A stretch of DNA of 64,000 nt from Mesobacillus jeotgali (GCF_014856545.2 NZ_CP109811.1:2474001-2538000), one strand, 5' to 3'. Positions 35,228 to 45,001 are shown, counted from the first letter of the stretch. Program-made: numbers and translations. Notes: generated from the sequence alone by a model not told the origin.

Positions 35228-36224
35228 TTCAATTATACTGAAAGTAAGAGATTTGAAGAAAACGTTTGTGAAAAAAACTGGATCGATTTTAAACCGGAAA
35301 CTGCAAAATGTTTACGCTGTCCATAATGTTAGCTTTGAGATTAAAAAAGGGGAAATTCTAGGGATCATCGGGGAAAGCGGCTGTGGAAAAACCACAACAG
35401 CTCGAATGGTGATGCGCCTGATGAAGGAAACCAGCGGGGAAATCCTTTTTGAAGGAAGAGATTTATGCAAACTAACTGATTCAGAGACAAACAGGCTGAG
35501 AAGCAAAATGCAAATGATTTTTCAAGATCCATATGATACTCTCAATCCTGGGATGACAATAATGGATATTTTAATGGAACCAATCAATGCCCACGAAAAA
35601 CACCTGCCATATGATGAGAAAGTCCGAAGGGTCAAAGAGGCGATCGAATCAATTGAGCTGAGGCCGGCTGAAGACTATATGGAGAGGTTTCCCCATCAGC
35701 TGAGTGGCGGGCAGAGGCAAAGGATTGCTATAGCAAGAGCTGTGATTCTGGAACCACTCTTTATTGCAGCTGATGAACCTACTTCGATGCTTGATGTTTC
35801 TGTCCGAGCAGGTATTTTAAACCTCCTTCTCGAACTTAAGAAGAAAATGGGCTTAACCATGATGCTGATTACCCATGACCTATCGACAGCAAGTTATATG
35901 TGTGACCGCATTGCTGTCATGTACCAGGGTAAAATCATCGAGGTCGGGCCCACCAAGAAAATCATTCAATCGCCTTCACATCCTTACACAAAGGCACTAG
36001 TTTCGGTAGTGAAAGATCTAAATTACTTTATCCAAAATCGAGAAAAGTTAATTCTAGATGGTGAAGTGGATGCAACCGAAGAGACAGCAGGATGCCCATT
36101 TGTAAAAAGATGTCCATACCAGGAGGATATTTGTAACAGTAAAATGCCTAAACAAGAATCTCTAGGCGCAGGCCATGCAGTATCTTGTCACTGCCATAGT
36201 AATTTACTTGAAAAAACTTCTTAG
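35220..36224 (+). CDS. ABC transporter ATPase, DppF-like
   Basis: The second ATPase of the transporter, 334 residues, with Walker A GESGCGKTTT, Q-loop MIFQDPYDTLNP, signature LSGGQRQRIAIARA and Walker B LFIAADEPTSMLD. A C-terminal Cys cluster (CPFVKRCPYQEDIC) matches the DppF/OppF type. The ATG at 35220 follows GAGGAGGA. With the three genes before it, it makes a complete five-part importer, the only complete one in this window. Confidence 0.9.
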   Translation: MDNSIILKVRDLKKTFVKKTGSILNRKLQNVYAVHNVSFEIKKGEILGIIGESGCGKTTTARMVMRLMKETSGEILFEGRDLCKLTDSETNRLRSKMQMIFQDPYDTLNPGMTIMDILMEPINAHEKHLPYDEKVRRVKEAIESIELRPAEDYMERFPHQLSGGQRQRIAIARAVILEPLFIAADEPTSMLDVSVRAGILNLLLELKKKMGLTMMLITHDLSTASYMCDRIAVMYQGKIIEVGPTKKIIQSPSHPYTKALVSVVKDLNYFIQNREKLILDGEVDATEETAGCPFVKRCPYQEDICNSKMPKQESLGAGHAVSCHCHSNLLEKTS

Positions 36225-36240
36225 GAAAGGGAGTTTTAAA

Positions 36241-36873
36241 TTGAACAACGAAAAGAAAATAAAAGTCGCTGTTAATGGTGGCATTGATTTCGGGTCCAAA
36301 CTGACTGCTAATCAGCTTCGAATACTTGCAAAATATATGGAGGACGGCCAGGAGCTAGAGCTTACAACCTTCCAGCAGCTTTATATTGATATTCCTGACA
36401 GTAAAAAGGATGAAATTATTACGGATTTTGAGTCGGTCGGGTTACAATGCTACCCAGTCGGCAATTTTGTAAAGAGCCTTAGAACCTGCAACTTTTGTAA
36501 AGGTGCAGAGGAAGAGGGAATGCCTGTCGCAATCGAACTTAATAAGAGAATTGCCGGAAAACCTGTTCCGTTTACCCTAAAACCAGCATACACCGGCTGT
36601 CCTGTTGGCTGTGGAGAGCCTTTGGTTAATGATATTGGAGTTATGAAAATAAATGGGAATCAATATAATCTTTATATTGGCGGGAAAACAAAAGGAGAGG
36701 ATGCCGAGGCAGGAAGCTTATTTAAGGAAAATCTAAATCCTGAAGAACTTTATACTACAGTCGAAGAAATTATTAGGGTATATGGGGAAAAAGGAAAGAA
36801 ACGAGAGCCTTTCCATAAATTTTTAAAGAGATTCGGAAAGGAAGAGCTAATTGAAAATATAAGTCAGGTATAA
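36241..36873 (+). CDS. Sulfite/nitrite reductase-like half protein with Cys clusters
   Basis: A 210-residue protein with one ferredoxin-like half-domain (VNGGIDFGSKLTANQLRILAKY...TTFQQLYIDIP) followed by the [4Fe-4S]/siroheme-type Cys pattern: RTCNFCKG (about 83-90) and GCPVGCGEP (about 121-129). Full sulfite or nitrite reductases have two such half-domains and are more than twice this length. It may bind an Fe-S centre and pass electrons, for example to release a metal from an imported complex; that is inference. TTG at 36241 is preceded by AAAGGGAG. It is in the ABC operon, 16 bases behind the ATPase gene. Confidence 0.65.
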   Translation: MNNEKKIKVAVNGGIDFGSKLTANQLRILAKYMEDGQELELTTFQQLYIDIPDSKKDEIITDFESVGLQCYPVGNFVKSLRTCNFCKGAEEEGMPVAIELNKRIAGKPVPFTLKPAYTGCPVGCGEPLVNDIGVMKINGNQYNLYIGGKTKGEDAEAGSLFKENLNPEELYTTVEEIIRVYGEKGKKREPFHKFLKRFGKEELIENISQV

Positions 36874-36885
36874 GGGGGAATGGGC

Positions 36886-37224
36886 ATGGGTGTAGAGGCG
36901 GCTAATGAACAAGTATTGCCACCCACTGGTTGCTCTACAAATCATAGAAAGAGCCATCATTCAGAAAAAATAAAAAAGAACCTTGATTCAAGGCTAAATC
37001 GGATTGAAGGACAAATTCGCGGGGTTAAAAGATTAATTGAAAATGATACCTACTGTGACGATGTGATAACTCAATTATCCGCCATCCAATCTGCTTTAAA
37101 CAGCGTTGCAAGTCTTCTTCTTGAAGGACATTTAAAAAGCTGCGTCCTAGAAAGGATAAATGAAGGAGATACTGAAGTCATTGATGAGGTCCTAGTTACC
37201 TTCCAGAGATTGCTGAAAAAGTAA
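36886..37224 (+). CDS. Second CsoR-type metal-sensing repressor
   Basis: A 112-residue CsoR paralogue, very similar to the gene at 21661, with the full Cu(I) set C57 (DTYCDDV), H82 and C86 (EGHLKSC). The second ATG was chosen because AAGGGGG sits too close to the first one. Its position inside the ABC operon, with CsoR-like sites at 29743 and 38745, suggests that it controls both transport operons in response to copper. It could also share targets with the first CsoR. Confidence 0.88.
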   Translation: MGVEAANEQVLPPTGCSTNHRKSHHSEKIKKNLDSRLNRIEGQIRGVKRLIENDTYCDDVITQLSAIQSALNSVASLLLEGHLKSCVLERINEGDTEVIDEVLVTFQRLLKK

Positions 37225-37253
37225 GAGAGAAAGAAAACCGGGAGGGATTTTCG

Positions 37254-38618
37254 GTGGCTCAACAAGAGACGGCGGGTATACAAAGTACGAAACAAAAGGT
37301 TAGCACCATCTTAGCTTTAGCTATTCCAGCTATGGTTGAGAATACCTTACAAATGGTGGTAGGTTTTGTGGATACCCTGTTTGTTGCCAGACTTGGTTTA
37401 AACGAAGTGACAGCTGTTGGGATAGCGAATGCAGTTTTAGCCGTTTATATTGCTATTTTTATGGCAATAGGGGTGGGAACTTCTTCGCTAATTGCCAGGA
37501 GCATCGGATCAGGAGACATCGAAAAAGCAAAATCGATTGCCAGGCAATCCACTTTTATTTCTATTTTGGCGGGAATGATCTTCGGTATCATTTCCGTCTT
37601 TTTTAGTGAGCCGTTGCTTAAAATGATGGGCGCAGAATCAGATGTTTTAAGAGATGGGTCCATATATTTACAGATTGTTGGAATTCCATCTGTCTTTATT
37701 TCATTGATGTTCAATTTTGGTAGCATATTAAGGGCTGCTGGGGATACTAAAACACCTATGAAAGTAAGCTGGTGGATCAACTTAATTCATATTGGTCTAG
37801 ATTATGTCCTGATTTTTGGCATATTTAAGTTGGATGGATTTGGTCTAGCTGGAGCCGCGTGGGCCACTGTCATTGTAAGGCTTTTGGGGTCAGCTGCGTT
37901 GTATCATCATATAAAAAAATCTCCGGTTTCTTTTTCTTTCTTTGGCGAATCTTCCAAAGGAGATTTATTTGCTATCTTAACATTATCTGCACCTGCAGCA
38001 ATTGAGAGACTAATTATGCGTCTTGGCCAGGTGGTTTATTTTGGCCTGATCGTGAAAATAGGGGCAGAAACGTATGCTGCCCACACAATTGCAGGGAATA
38101 TTGAAACATTTTCATATATGCCGGGTTACGGTCTTGCAATAGCAGCCACTACCCTTGTTGGCCAAAGGATCGGTGCTAAACAGTATAGGGAGGCATATGA
38201 ATTTGGTTTTTTAACTACGGGGTTAGCAATTGGATTTATGTCATTAATTGGCTTGGTGTTGTTCTTTTTATCTCCATGGTTTGCTTCCTGGTTTACTACA
38301 GACCTACATGCTAGAAGCATGGTTGTAACCGCGCTAAAAATTGATGCTTTTGCACAGCCTGCATTGGCAGTGGGTTTAGTTTTAGCAGGTGCACTTCAGG
38401 GGGCCGGCGACACAAAAAGTCCGATGTACAGCACCGCACTTGGCATGTGGGTGATTAGGATAATCGGAGTTTATATTTTTGGAATACATTTCGGCATGGG
38501 GATAGCGGGAATATGGATTTCAATCGCGATTGATTTATATACAAGGGGAGCTTTTTTGTTTTATCAATTTAAAAAACACTTTAAAAAAATAGAAGAAAAA
38601 AACTTAGGGATTAACTGA
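37254..38618 (+). CDS. MATE-family multidrug/small-molecule exporter
   Basis: A 454-residue membrane protein with 12 hydrophobic segments in two similar halves. MATE signs are FVDTLFVARLGLNEVTAVGIANAV at the first half and PGYGLAIAATTLVGQRIGAKQ at the second. It exports compounds with a Na+ or H+ gradient. The GTG start follows GGGAGGG. It is the last gene of the first ABC operon (30 bases after the CsoR gene), so import and export of a related compound may be paired. Confidence 0.88.
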   Translation: MAQQETAGIQSTKQKVSTILALAIPAMVENTLQMVVGFVDTLFVARLGLNEVTAVGIANAVLAVYIAIFMAIGVGTSSLIARSIGSGDIEKAKSIARQSTFISILAGMIFGIISVFFSEPLLKMMGAESDVLRDGSIYLQIVGIPSVFISLMFNFGSILRAAGDTKTPMKVSWWINLIHIGLDYVLIFGIFKLDGFGLAGAAWATVIVRLLGSAALYHHIKKSPVSFSFFGESSKGDLFAILTLSAPAAIERLIMRLGQVVYFGLIVKIGAETYAAHTIAGNIETFSYMPGYGLAIAATTLVGQRIGAKQYREAYEFGFLTTGLAIGFMSLIGLVLFFLSPWFASWFTTDLHARSMVVTALKIDAFAQPALAVGLVLAGALQGAGDTKSPMYSTALGMWVIRIIGVYIFGIHFGMGIAGIWISIAIDLYTRGAFLFYQFKKHFKKIEEKNLGIN

Positions 38619-38744
38619 ATCAATTTTTATAAGCTTATTTATCGCTGTATTTATTAACCTACAATTCTAATTTTAAAAATTCTATTTATATTTTCTTGAC
38701 CATCCTTTAATGGTTATTAAAAGTTATTTTAATGATGCACCCAC

Positions 38745-38768
38745 ATATACTATAGAGGGGTAATGTAT
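38745..38768 (+). promoter_or_regulatory. CsoR-like operator before the second ABC operon
   Basis: ATACTATAGAGGGGTAATGT shares TA-x-GGGGTAA with the site at 29743 and overlaps a -10-like TATACT. It lies about 95 bases before the first start codon. Confidence 0.5.
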
Positions 38769-38861
38769 ATTGAGAACAGTAGGAGGTTTTGCTTATAGAT
38801 ATCAAGAGGTTTACTTGGATTGATGAGGTTTCGGGTCTAGAACATAATAGGGGGAAACACA

Positions 38862-40517
38862 ATGCTTAATTATGGGAAACGCTTATCATTTTTCAGCTTA
38901 CTTTGTGTACTGATATTAGTATTTAGTGCCTGTAATAATAGTCAAGTTAATACTCCTGCAAATAAAGAAAAGAATGAAGAAAAAACAAGCAGTTCTAATA
39001 AAGAGCAAGTTATCACAGTCAATGCGTTAAGTGAACCGCCTAGTCTTGAACCAGCACTGATTGATAACCAGACTGCAGGGGATATTTCAAATCAATTATT
39101 CGAGGGTTTGGTCCGATTGGACAAAGAAGGAAACATAGTTCCTGGTGTCGCAGAAAAGTGGGACATTTCTGATGATGGAACTGTTTATACTTTCTATTTT
39201 AATAAGAATGCTAAATGGTCAAATGGTGACCCTGTGACTGCTAAGGATTTTGTCTATTCGTGGGAGAAGGTTTTACGTCCAGAAGTAGCTTCACCTCTTG
39301 GCAGTAACTTGTTCTTTATTAAAAATGGAGCAGCATACAATGAAGGTTCATTAAAGGATCAGGCACAGCTGGGAGTTAAGGCTATTGATGAGTATACACT
39401 GGAGGTTACTTTAGAAAAACCTACTTCCTTTTTCTTAGGTTTAACTGCTTTCTTTACATTATTACCGATCCATGAAAAAACGGATAAGGCAAATCCAGAG
39501 TGGGCTTCTGAAGCTGAAACCTTTGTTTCTAACGGACCTTTTAAAATTGAGAGTTGGAAACACGGCCAAGAATTAATTATGGTTCCAAATGAAAATTATT
39601 GGGGCAATGATGTAGTTAAGCTTGAAAAGTTAAAGTGGGTAATGGTGAATGAACAAAATACTGAATATGCTATGTACCAATCGAACGAGCTCGATTTTTC
39701 TGCCAATATCCCAAATTCAATAAGAAGTAAATTAATCGCTTCAGGTGAAGCAAAAACAGCGCCAAGCGCAAGTTTAGCTTATATAAGATTTAATCATGAG
39801 GATCGAATTTTTAAAAATGAAAAAATCCGTAAAGCATTAGGTCTTGCCCTTGATAGAAAACTTTTGGTCGAAAAAGTGACACAGGGAGGAGAAGTTCCCG
39901 CTCTTGGTTTAATACCATTAGGATTGAGTAGTGGTGCAGGAGAATTCAGGGAATTAGCTGGAGACTCCTTGTTTAAGGATAATGATTTAGACACAGCAAA
40001 ACAACTTCTGAAAGAAGGACTCGAAGAACTGGGACTTTCTACATTGCCAAAAATTAATCTGCTTTTTTATACAGACGATACTTACAATAAACTTTCTCAA
40101 GCAATGCAGGAAATGTGGAAGAAAAACTTAGGAATTGATACAGAGCTCCAAACGATGGAACGTAAGGTATTTGTTCAAAATGTTCAAGCCGGTGAGTACC
40201 AATTAGCTTTGTACAGTACTGGCGCAGACTATGATGATGCAAGCAATTTAATGGGACAATTCATGAGTGGGGATGTCTATAACTATAGCAACATTTCTAT
40301 TCCTGATTACGATCAATTAATGGAAAAAGCAGAAGCGGAATTGAACCTGGAGAAGCGAGCGGGGTATTTGGTCGAAGCTGAAAAGGTTCTAATAGACCAA
40401 ATGGCAATTTCCCCACTTTATTACCGTACAAAAGTTTACTTGCAAAAGGACTATATCGAAGGAGTCTATCAGTATACAATTCAGGCAATTGATTTCCGGG
40501 AGGCGAGTGTTAAGTAG
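38862..40517 (+). CDS. OppA-like peptide-binding lipoprotein
   Basis: A 551-residue family 5 solute-binding protein with a lipobox (FSACNN, Cys about 24). The oligopeptide-binding signature is visible as VAEKWDISDDGTVYTFYFNKNAKWSNGDPVTAKDFVYSWEKVL, read in pieces around residues 85-125. Unlike the binding protein at 30562 it is lipid anchored and lacks a C-terminal helix. The gene starts with GGGGG six bases before ATG and ends in a strong hairpin. It delivers ligand to the permeases behind it. Confidence 0.87.
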   Translation: MLNYGKRLSFFSLLCVLILVFSACNNSQVNTPANKEKNEEKTSSSNKEQVITVNALSEPPSLEPALIDNQTAGDISNQLFEGLVRLDKEGNIVPGVAEKWDISDDGTVYTFYFNKNAKWSNGDPVTAKDFVYSWEKVLRPEVASPLGSNLFFIKNGAAYNEGSLKDQAQLGVKAIDEYTLEVTLEKPTSFFLGLTAFFTLLPIHEKTDKANPEWASEAETFVSNGPFKIESWKHGQELIMVPNENYWGNDVVKLEKLKWVMVNEQNTEYAMYQSNELDFSANIPNSIRSKLIASGEAKTAPSASLAYIRFNHEDRIFKNEKIRKALGLALDRKLLVEKVTQGGEVPALGLIPLGLSSGAGEFRELAGDSLFKDNDLDTAKQLLKEGLEELGLSTLPKINLLFYTDDTYNKLSQAMQEMWKKNLGIDTELQTMERKVFVQNVQAGEYQLALYSTGADYDDASNLMGQFMSGDVYNYSNISIPDYDQLMEKAEAELNLEKRAGYLVEAEKVLIDQMAISPLYYRTKVYLQKDYIEGVYQYTIQAIDFREASVK

Positions 40518-40548
40518 TAAAAATGGTGGCGCGCTAAGCGGCTAGAAT

Positions 40549-40585
40549 GCTGAAAGAGTGTACAATGAGTACACTTTTTCAGTTG
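40549..40585 (+). terminator. Intra-operon hairpin after the OppA-like gene
   Basis: CTGAAAGAGTGTAC pairs with GTACACTTTTTCAG, then TTGTTTTT. As in the first operon, it lies between the binding protein and the permeases. Confidence 0.85.
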
Positions 40586-40616
40586 TTTTTGCTTAAAATC
40601 ATAAAGGAGGGGGAAT

Positions 40617-41546
40617 ATGCGGCAATTTATTACCAGGAGAATTATTAGTGTTATCTTAACTTTATTTGTCATTATTTCGCTTACCTTTTTATTGATGTAC
40701 GCAATACCCGGTGATCCTTTTACAAGTGAAAATCGTATTCCAGAGCAGGTAGTTGAAAACTTAAAAGAGCATTATGGACTTAATGATCCCTTGTTTATAC
40801 AATATTTTAAATATCTAAAGGGAGCATTATTGATGGACTTTGGTCCTTCAATCAAATGGGATAACCAGACAGTTAACCAATTAATTGCTAACGGATTTCC
40901 TGTTTCGGCCATGATAGGTATTCAAGCCATTCTCATAGCTGCATTCTTTGGAATCGTTTTAGGTATTCTCGCAGCTTTTCGTCACAATAGTGCAATTGAC
41001 TATTTTTCGATGATTATTGCCATACTTGGCCTTTCCGTCCCCAGCTTCATTTTTGCTACAATATTAATCAATTTTTTTGCTATAAAGCTGCAATGGTTCC
41101 CTGTCGCAACATGGGGTACATGGAAACACTCCGTTTTGCCAAGCATTGCTCTTGCGGTGACACCGATGGCCTATATTGCACGACTCACTAGATCAAGTAT
41201 TTTAGAAGTACTTTCGATGGATTATATTCAAACTGCCATAGCTAAAGGAGTGACTGGTTTCAGATTAATTTTTAGACATGTACTTCGTAATGCAATGATT
41301 CCAGTTGTAACAATACTTGGTCCCATTACAGCTACAGTATTGACTGGAAGCTTTGTCATAGAACAAATCTTCGGTATTCCAGGCTTGGGGAAATATTTTG
41401 TTGAGGGCATAACTGATAGAGATTATCCATTAATTTTGGGAACGACTGTTTTTTATAGTGCTATATTAATATTCTTTATTATATTAGTCGACCTTGCATA
41501 CGTCCTGATCGATCCAAGAATAAAACTTATCAAAAGGAGGGGATAG
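40617..41546 (+). CDS. ABC transporter permease, OppB-like
   Basis: A 309-residue permease: ITRRIISVILTLFVIISLTFLLMYAIPGDPF start, about six membrane segments, and the EAA loop DYIQTAIAKGVTGFRLIFRHVLRNAMIPV (about 201-229). AGGAGGGGG precedes the ATG. It ends directly against the start codon of the next permease gene. Confidence 0.9.
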   Translation: MRQFITRRIISVILTLFVIISLTFLLMYAIPGDPFTSENRIPEQVVENLKEHYGLNDPLFIQYFKYLKGALLMDFGPSIKWDNQTVNQLIANGFPVSAMIGIQAILIAAFFGIVLGILAAFRHNSAIDYFSMIIAILGLSVPSFIFATILINFFAIKLQWFPVATWGTWKHSVLPSIALAVTPMAYIARLTRSSILEVLSMDYIQTAIAKGVTGFRLIFRHVLRNAMIPVVTILGPITATVLTGSFVIEQIFGIPGLGKYFVEGITDRDYPLILGTTVFYSAILIFFIILVDLAYVLIDPRIKLIKRRG

Positions 41547-42467
41547 ATGATGCAGCAAGTGCCAGACGATCTTTTTGTTCTAAAGAAAAAAAACAAAGAA
41601 GAAAAGGCCGATAGTAAACCTAGTGAATCATTTTGGATAGATGCAATAAGCATTCTGAGACAAAACAAGCTTGCTATGACTGGACTTGCCATTAATATTG
41701 GTTTGATTGTAATGGCAATTATAGGTCCAATGCTGGTTCCCTATTCGTATTCAGACCAAAATCTGCTAAATTCCAATCTCCCTCCATCATTTGACTATTG
41801 GTTTGGAACGGATGATTTAGGTAGAGATTTATTTTCCAGGACCTGGGTAGGAGCAAGGATTTCCCTTTTTATTGGTATAACAGCAGTAGTTTTGGATTTA
41901 ATAATCGGAATTATATGGGGAGGAATCGCAGCGTATAAAGGCGGAAAAACTGATGAAGTGATGATGAGAATCGTAGATATACTTTATGGACTGCCTCATT
42001 TGCTGGTGACAATTTTATTGATGGTCGTATTAAAGCCTGGATTACTCACTATTATAATTGCCATGGCTGCAACGGGATGGATTGGAATGGCGCGTCTAGT
42101 TCGCGGTGAAATACTGAGATTGAAGGAATCTGAATTTGTATTGGCATCCCAAGTATTAGGAGGGAGTTTTTTTCGGGTCTTGTTTAAGCACCTTATTCCA
42201 AATGCTATGGGCCCTATAATAGTGAGCATGACATTATCTGTTCCTGGTGCAATTTTTGCGGAAGCCACTTTAAGCTTTCTTGGACTAGGTGTTCCTGTAC
42301 CGCTTGCGAGCTGGGGAACGATGACATCAGAAGGTCTCGTCACTTTATTAACAGGTGAAATATGGAGGTTGTTTTTTCCCGCATTATTTATTTCTTTAAC
42401 GATGTTTTCATTTAATGTATTGGGTGATGGTCTGAGGGATGCGCTGGATCCGAAATTCAGAAAATAA
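41547..42467 (+). CDS. ABC transporter permease, OppC-like
   Basis: A 306-residue permease with a charged N-terminal extension of about 30 residues, then FGTDDLGRDLFSRTWVGARISLFIG and the EAA loop EFVLASQVLGGSFFRVLFKHLIPNAMGP. It is the partner of the preceding gene product. AGGAGGGG overlaps the end of that gene and serves as its ribosome site. Confidence 0.9.
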   Translation: MMQQVPDDLFVLKKKNKEEKADSKPSESFWIDAISILRQNKLAMTGLAINIGLIVMAIIGPMLVPYSYSDQNLLNSNLPPSFDYWFGTDDLGRDLFSRTWVGARISLFIGITAVVLDLIIGIIWGGIAAYKGGKTDEVMMRIVDILYGLPHLLVTILLMVVLKPGLLTIIIAMAATGWIGMARLVRGEILRLKESEFVLASQVLGGSFFRVLFKHLIPNAMGPIIVSMTLSVPGAIFAEATLSFLGLGVPVPLASWGTMTSEGLVTLLTGEIWRLFFPALFISLTMFSFNVLGDGLRDALDPKFRK

Positions 42468-42496
42468 CTCTTTTACTCAATGAAAGGGTGAAAAAT

Positions 42497-43501
42497 GTGA
42501 AAAGATTACTAGAAGTTAATGACCTGCAGGTTCATTTTCATTCAAAAAAACAGAATATCTACGCTGTTCGTGGGGTTTCCTTTCATGTGAACAAGGGGGA
42601 AGTCCTCGCAATTGTCGGAGAATCCGGGTCTGGGAAATCAGTTACTGCTAAAAGTATTATGAAACTGCTTCCTGAGAAAACATGTTCCATCCCCGAGGGG
42701 TCCATTTTATTTAACGGGGATGAAATCATCACAATGAAGAAAAAACAGCTTTCCAAAATCCGTGGGGCAAAGATCGGTATGGTATTCCAGGATCCCATGA
42801 CTTCCTTAAACCCGACAATGAAGGTGGGTGACCAAATTGCGGAGGGGCTAATCGTTCATAAAGGCTATAGTAAAAAGTTAGCTCATGAAAAGGCAATTGA
42901 AATCATTAGTCTAGTTGGAATCCCGGATCCTATATATTGTTGTACAACTTATCCTCATCAGCTAAGTGGAGGAATGAGGCAGCGAGTTGCCATTGCAATG
43001 GCTTTGATTTGCGAACCTGATCTGTTAATTGCTGACGAGCCAACAACAGCTCTTGACGTAACCATCCAAGCACAGATTTTGGATTTATTAAAAGACCTGC
43101 AGGAGAAAATGGGTATGGCGATCATTCTCATTACGCATGATTTAGGTGTGGTTGCAAGGTTTTCAGATAGAGTGAATATCATGTATGCCGGTAAAATAGT
43201 CGAAAGTGGAACGAAAAACGAAATTTTTTATAATCCAAAACACCCCTATACGATTGGATTGCTAGAATCAGTTCCTCATCTTGATTTAGAAAAAAACCAA
43301 CAATTAACCGTGATTGAAGGGACTCCACCAGACTTGCATGATCCTCCAAAAGGTTGCGCTTTTACTTCGCGATGTCGGTTTGCAATGGAGGTATGTGATT
43401 TGTATCAACCTAATAAAACCTTCCTATCAAGTACACATCATTCTGCATGTTGGTTGATGGACCAAAGAGCGCCAAAAGTAGATGAAATTCAATTTCAGTG
43501 A
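42497..43501 (+). CDS. ABC transporter ATPase, OppD-like; no OppF partner nearby
   Basis: A 334-residue ATPase: Walker A GESGSGKSVTAK, Q-loop MVFQDPMTSLNP, signature LSGGMRQRVAIAMA, Walker B LLIADEPTTALD and a C-terminal Cys segment (GCAFTSRCRFAMEVC). GTG at 42497 follows GAAAGGGTG. Opp transporters normally use two different ATPases, yet no second one follows here. It may pair with itself or with the DppF-like protein at 35220. Confidence 0.88.
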   Translation: MKRLLEVNDLQVHFHSKKQNIYAVRGVSFHVNKGEVLAIVGESGSGKSVTAKSIMKLLPEKTCSIPEGSILFNGDEIITMKKKQLSKIRGAKIGMVFQDPMTSLNPTMKVGDQIAEGLIVHKGYSKKLAHEKAIEIISLVGIPDPIYCCTTYPHQLSGGMRQRVAIAMALICEPDLLIADEPTTALDVTIQAQILDLLKDLQEKMGMAIILITHDLGVVARFSDRVNIMYAGKIVESGTKNEIFYNPKHPYTIGLLESVPHLDLEKNQQLTVIEGTPPDLHDPPKGCAFTSRCRFAMEVCDLYQPNKTFLSSTHHSACWLMDQRAPKVDEIQFQ

Positions 43502-43659
43502 GTTTATATACGATAAATATTACCAGATTCTTCGGACATTCAGCCTTAGTTCCAATAACCGTCTGGCCTACATTCCACGAGGAGGGTACAGAAACTCCAT
43601 TTTTTCTACATAATTAAACATTAATATCAAAGTAGATTGAAAATGAGAGGGTTGATGAT

Positions 43660-43887
43660 ATGTTTATAAAACTGGAGAAAAGCGGAGAAATGGTTTTTGG
43701 GCTGTTAGCAGGGGAAATGTTCCTAGACGGTGAATGTGGAAGGTGGAGTGAGGGAGCTGGAGTCTTTTTATGGGAGCCATTTGGGAAAGATCCGGCAATC
43801 GCTGTATTTGAGAATAATGGTTCCTATAAATGCTATAAAGTACTAGAACAAGTAGACTTCAAGGAAATTATCCTGGCAGAAAAATAA
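43660..43887 (+). CDS. Small protein of unknown function
   Basis: A 75-residue soluble, slightly acidic protein with a predicted beta-rich pattern (KLEKSGEMVFGLLAGEMFL...GVFLWEPFGKDPAIAVFENNGSYKCYKV). GAGAGGGT precedes the ATG. No family recognised. It is about 160 bases behind the second ABC operon, on the same strand, and could still be read from it, since I see no terminator between. Confidence 0.55.
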   Translation: MFIKLEKSGEMVFGLLAGEMFLDGECGRWSEGAGVFLWEPFGKDPAIAVFENNGSYKCYKVLEQVDFKEIILAEK

Positions 43888-44221
43888 GCGATGAAGGCGA
43901 GATTGTTTTTTAATAAAGGGTTCCGTTTTCGGGTGCTTTTTTAATAAATGATTCAAGAATTGACGTATGAAGTGGCATACGTCTTTTTCTTTATTTATCA
44001 AGGTTTCTGCGGAATTTCTTTAACTTTGACATAGCATTTGACATAAGTATTGTACAATTAATAAAGAGAGTCAAAACTTCAGTCAATTTCAGTTCCGTTT
44101 TGAGTACCAATACTATTGATCCTTCTTCAACGAAGCAGCAGTTGAACAAAAGGAAATTAAGGGGATATATTTTCCACTAAGTATAACAATATAAATAATA
44201 CAATACTTGGAGGGGAAAGCT
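43888..44221. other. Intergenic stretch
   Basis: AT-rich with a few T-runs after short weak hairpins near 43910-43945 and 43966-43998. No gene is seen. Confidence 0.5.
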
Positions 44222-44707
44222 TTGCTTGCTCGTAAAAGATTATCATTTCTTACTCTTGTGTTACCCTGGCTTACTGTTCCATTCATTAGGAAAAACACTT
44301 TCATTAGATTCTTGCCAACCGCCACATTTATTGGATATATATTTGCGTTATTTAGTGAAGTTGCAAAAAAGAACAAGCTATGGAAAGTAAGAAATGGTCT
44401 TTTTAAAGATTATACTTTAGATGTCTCTTATCTTTATGGACTTTATTTGATTACGACAATTTGGATATTTAAATTAACATTTAGAAACTTCTTGAAGTAT
44501 TTAGTGACAAACATTGTAGCGGATTATTTTTTCTCCTTTCACATTATAAAAATTTTTGAGAAAGTTGGAACTTTTGAATTCAAAAAAATGAAACAATAAA
44601 AATTTACTTTTTCTATCTCTGTTTTGCTTTCGGTGGTACTCTATATTTATCAAAGGATTATTGAAAAGGTAATTTTTCAAGAAAAGTTTGAAGAAGAAAT
44701 AAAGTAA
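44222..44707 (+). pseudogene. CBO0543-like small membrane protein, broken by in-frame TAA
   Basis: The frame starts at TTG 44222 after GGAGGGG and encodes about 125 residues with membrane segments (FLTLVLPWLTVPF; LYGLYLITTIWIFKL). It hits TAA at 44597-44599, then continues in the same frame for 35 more codons (FTFSISVLLSVVLYIYQRI...KFEEEIK) to 44707. The whole looks like a multi-segment membrane protein of about 160 residues related to the CBO0543-type family, interrupted by one nonsense codon. It could instead be a shorter functional protein. The family call is tentative. Confidence 0.5.
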
Positions 44708-45001
44708 ATTGAAAATAGCTTTACCCAACTTTAAATTATGCTAAAAAGTGTAACCTAATATAGAAAGTCAGTTATATCACTCTTTCTTTTCGATTTATGG
44801 AAAATAAGAGATGAATTATAGGGATGCTAACGCCTTTGTATTTAACGTTTTTGGTTTATATTTCAGGGGTTTTCTTTATTTATCCAATTACCAGACAGGA
44901 TAATGAAATAATTTATCTATATAGTCAGACAAATAGCTTTTCATTTATATATTTATGATGTGCAGAGAATGGTATATATCTTACGCTAAGGTGTGAAGGT
45001 G

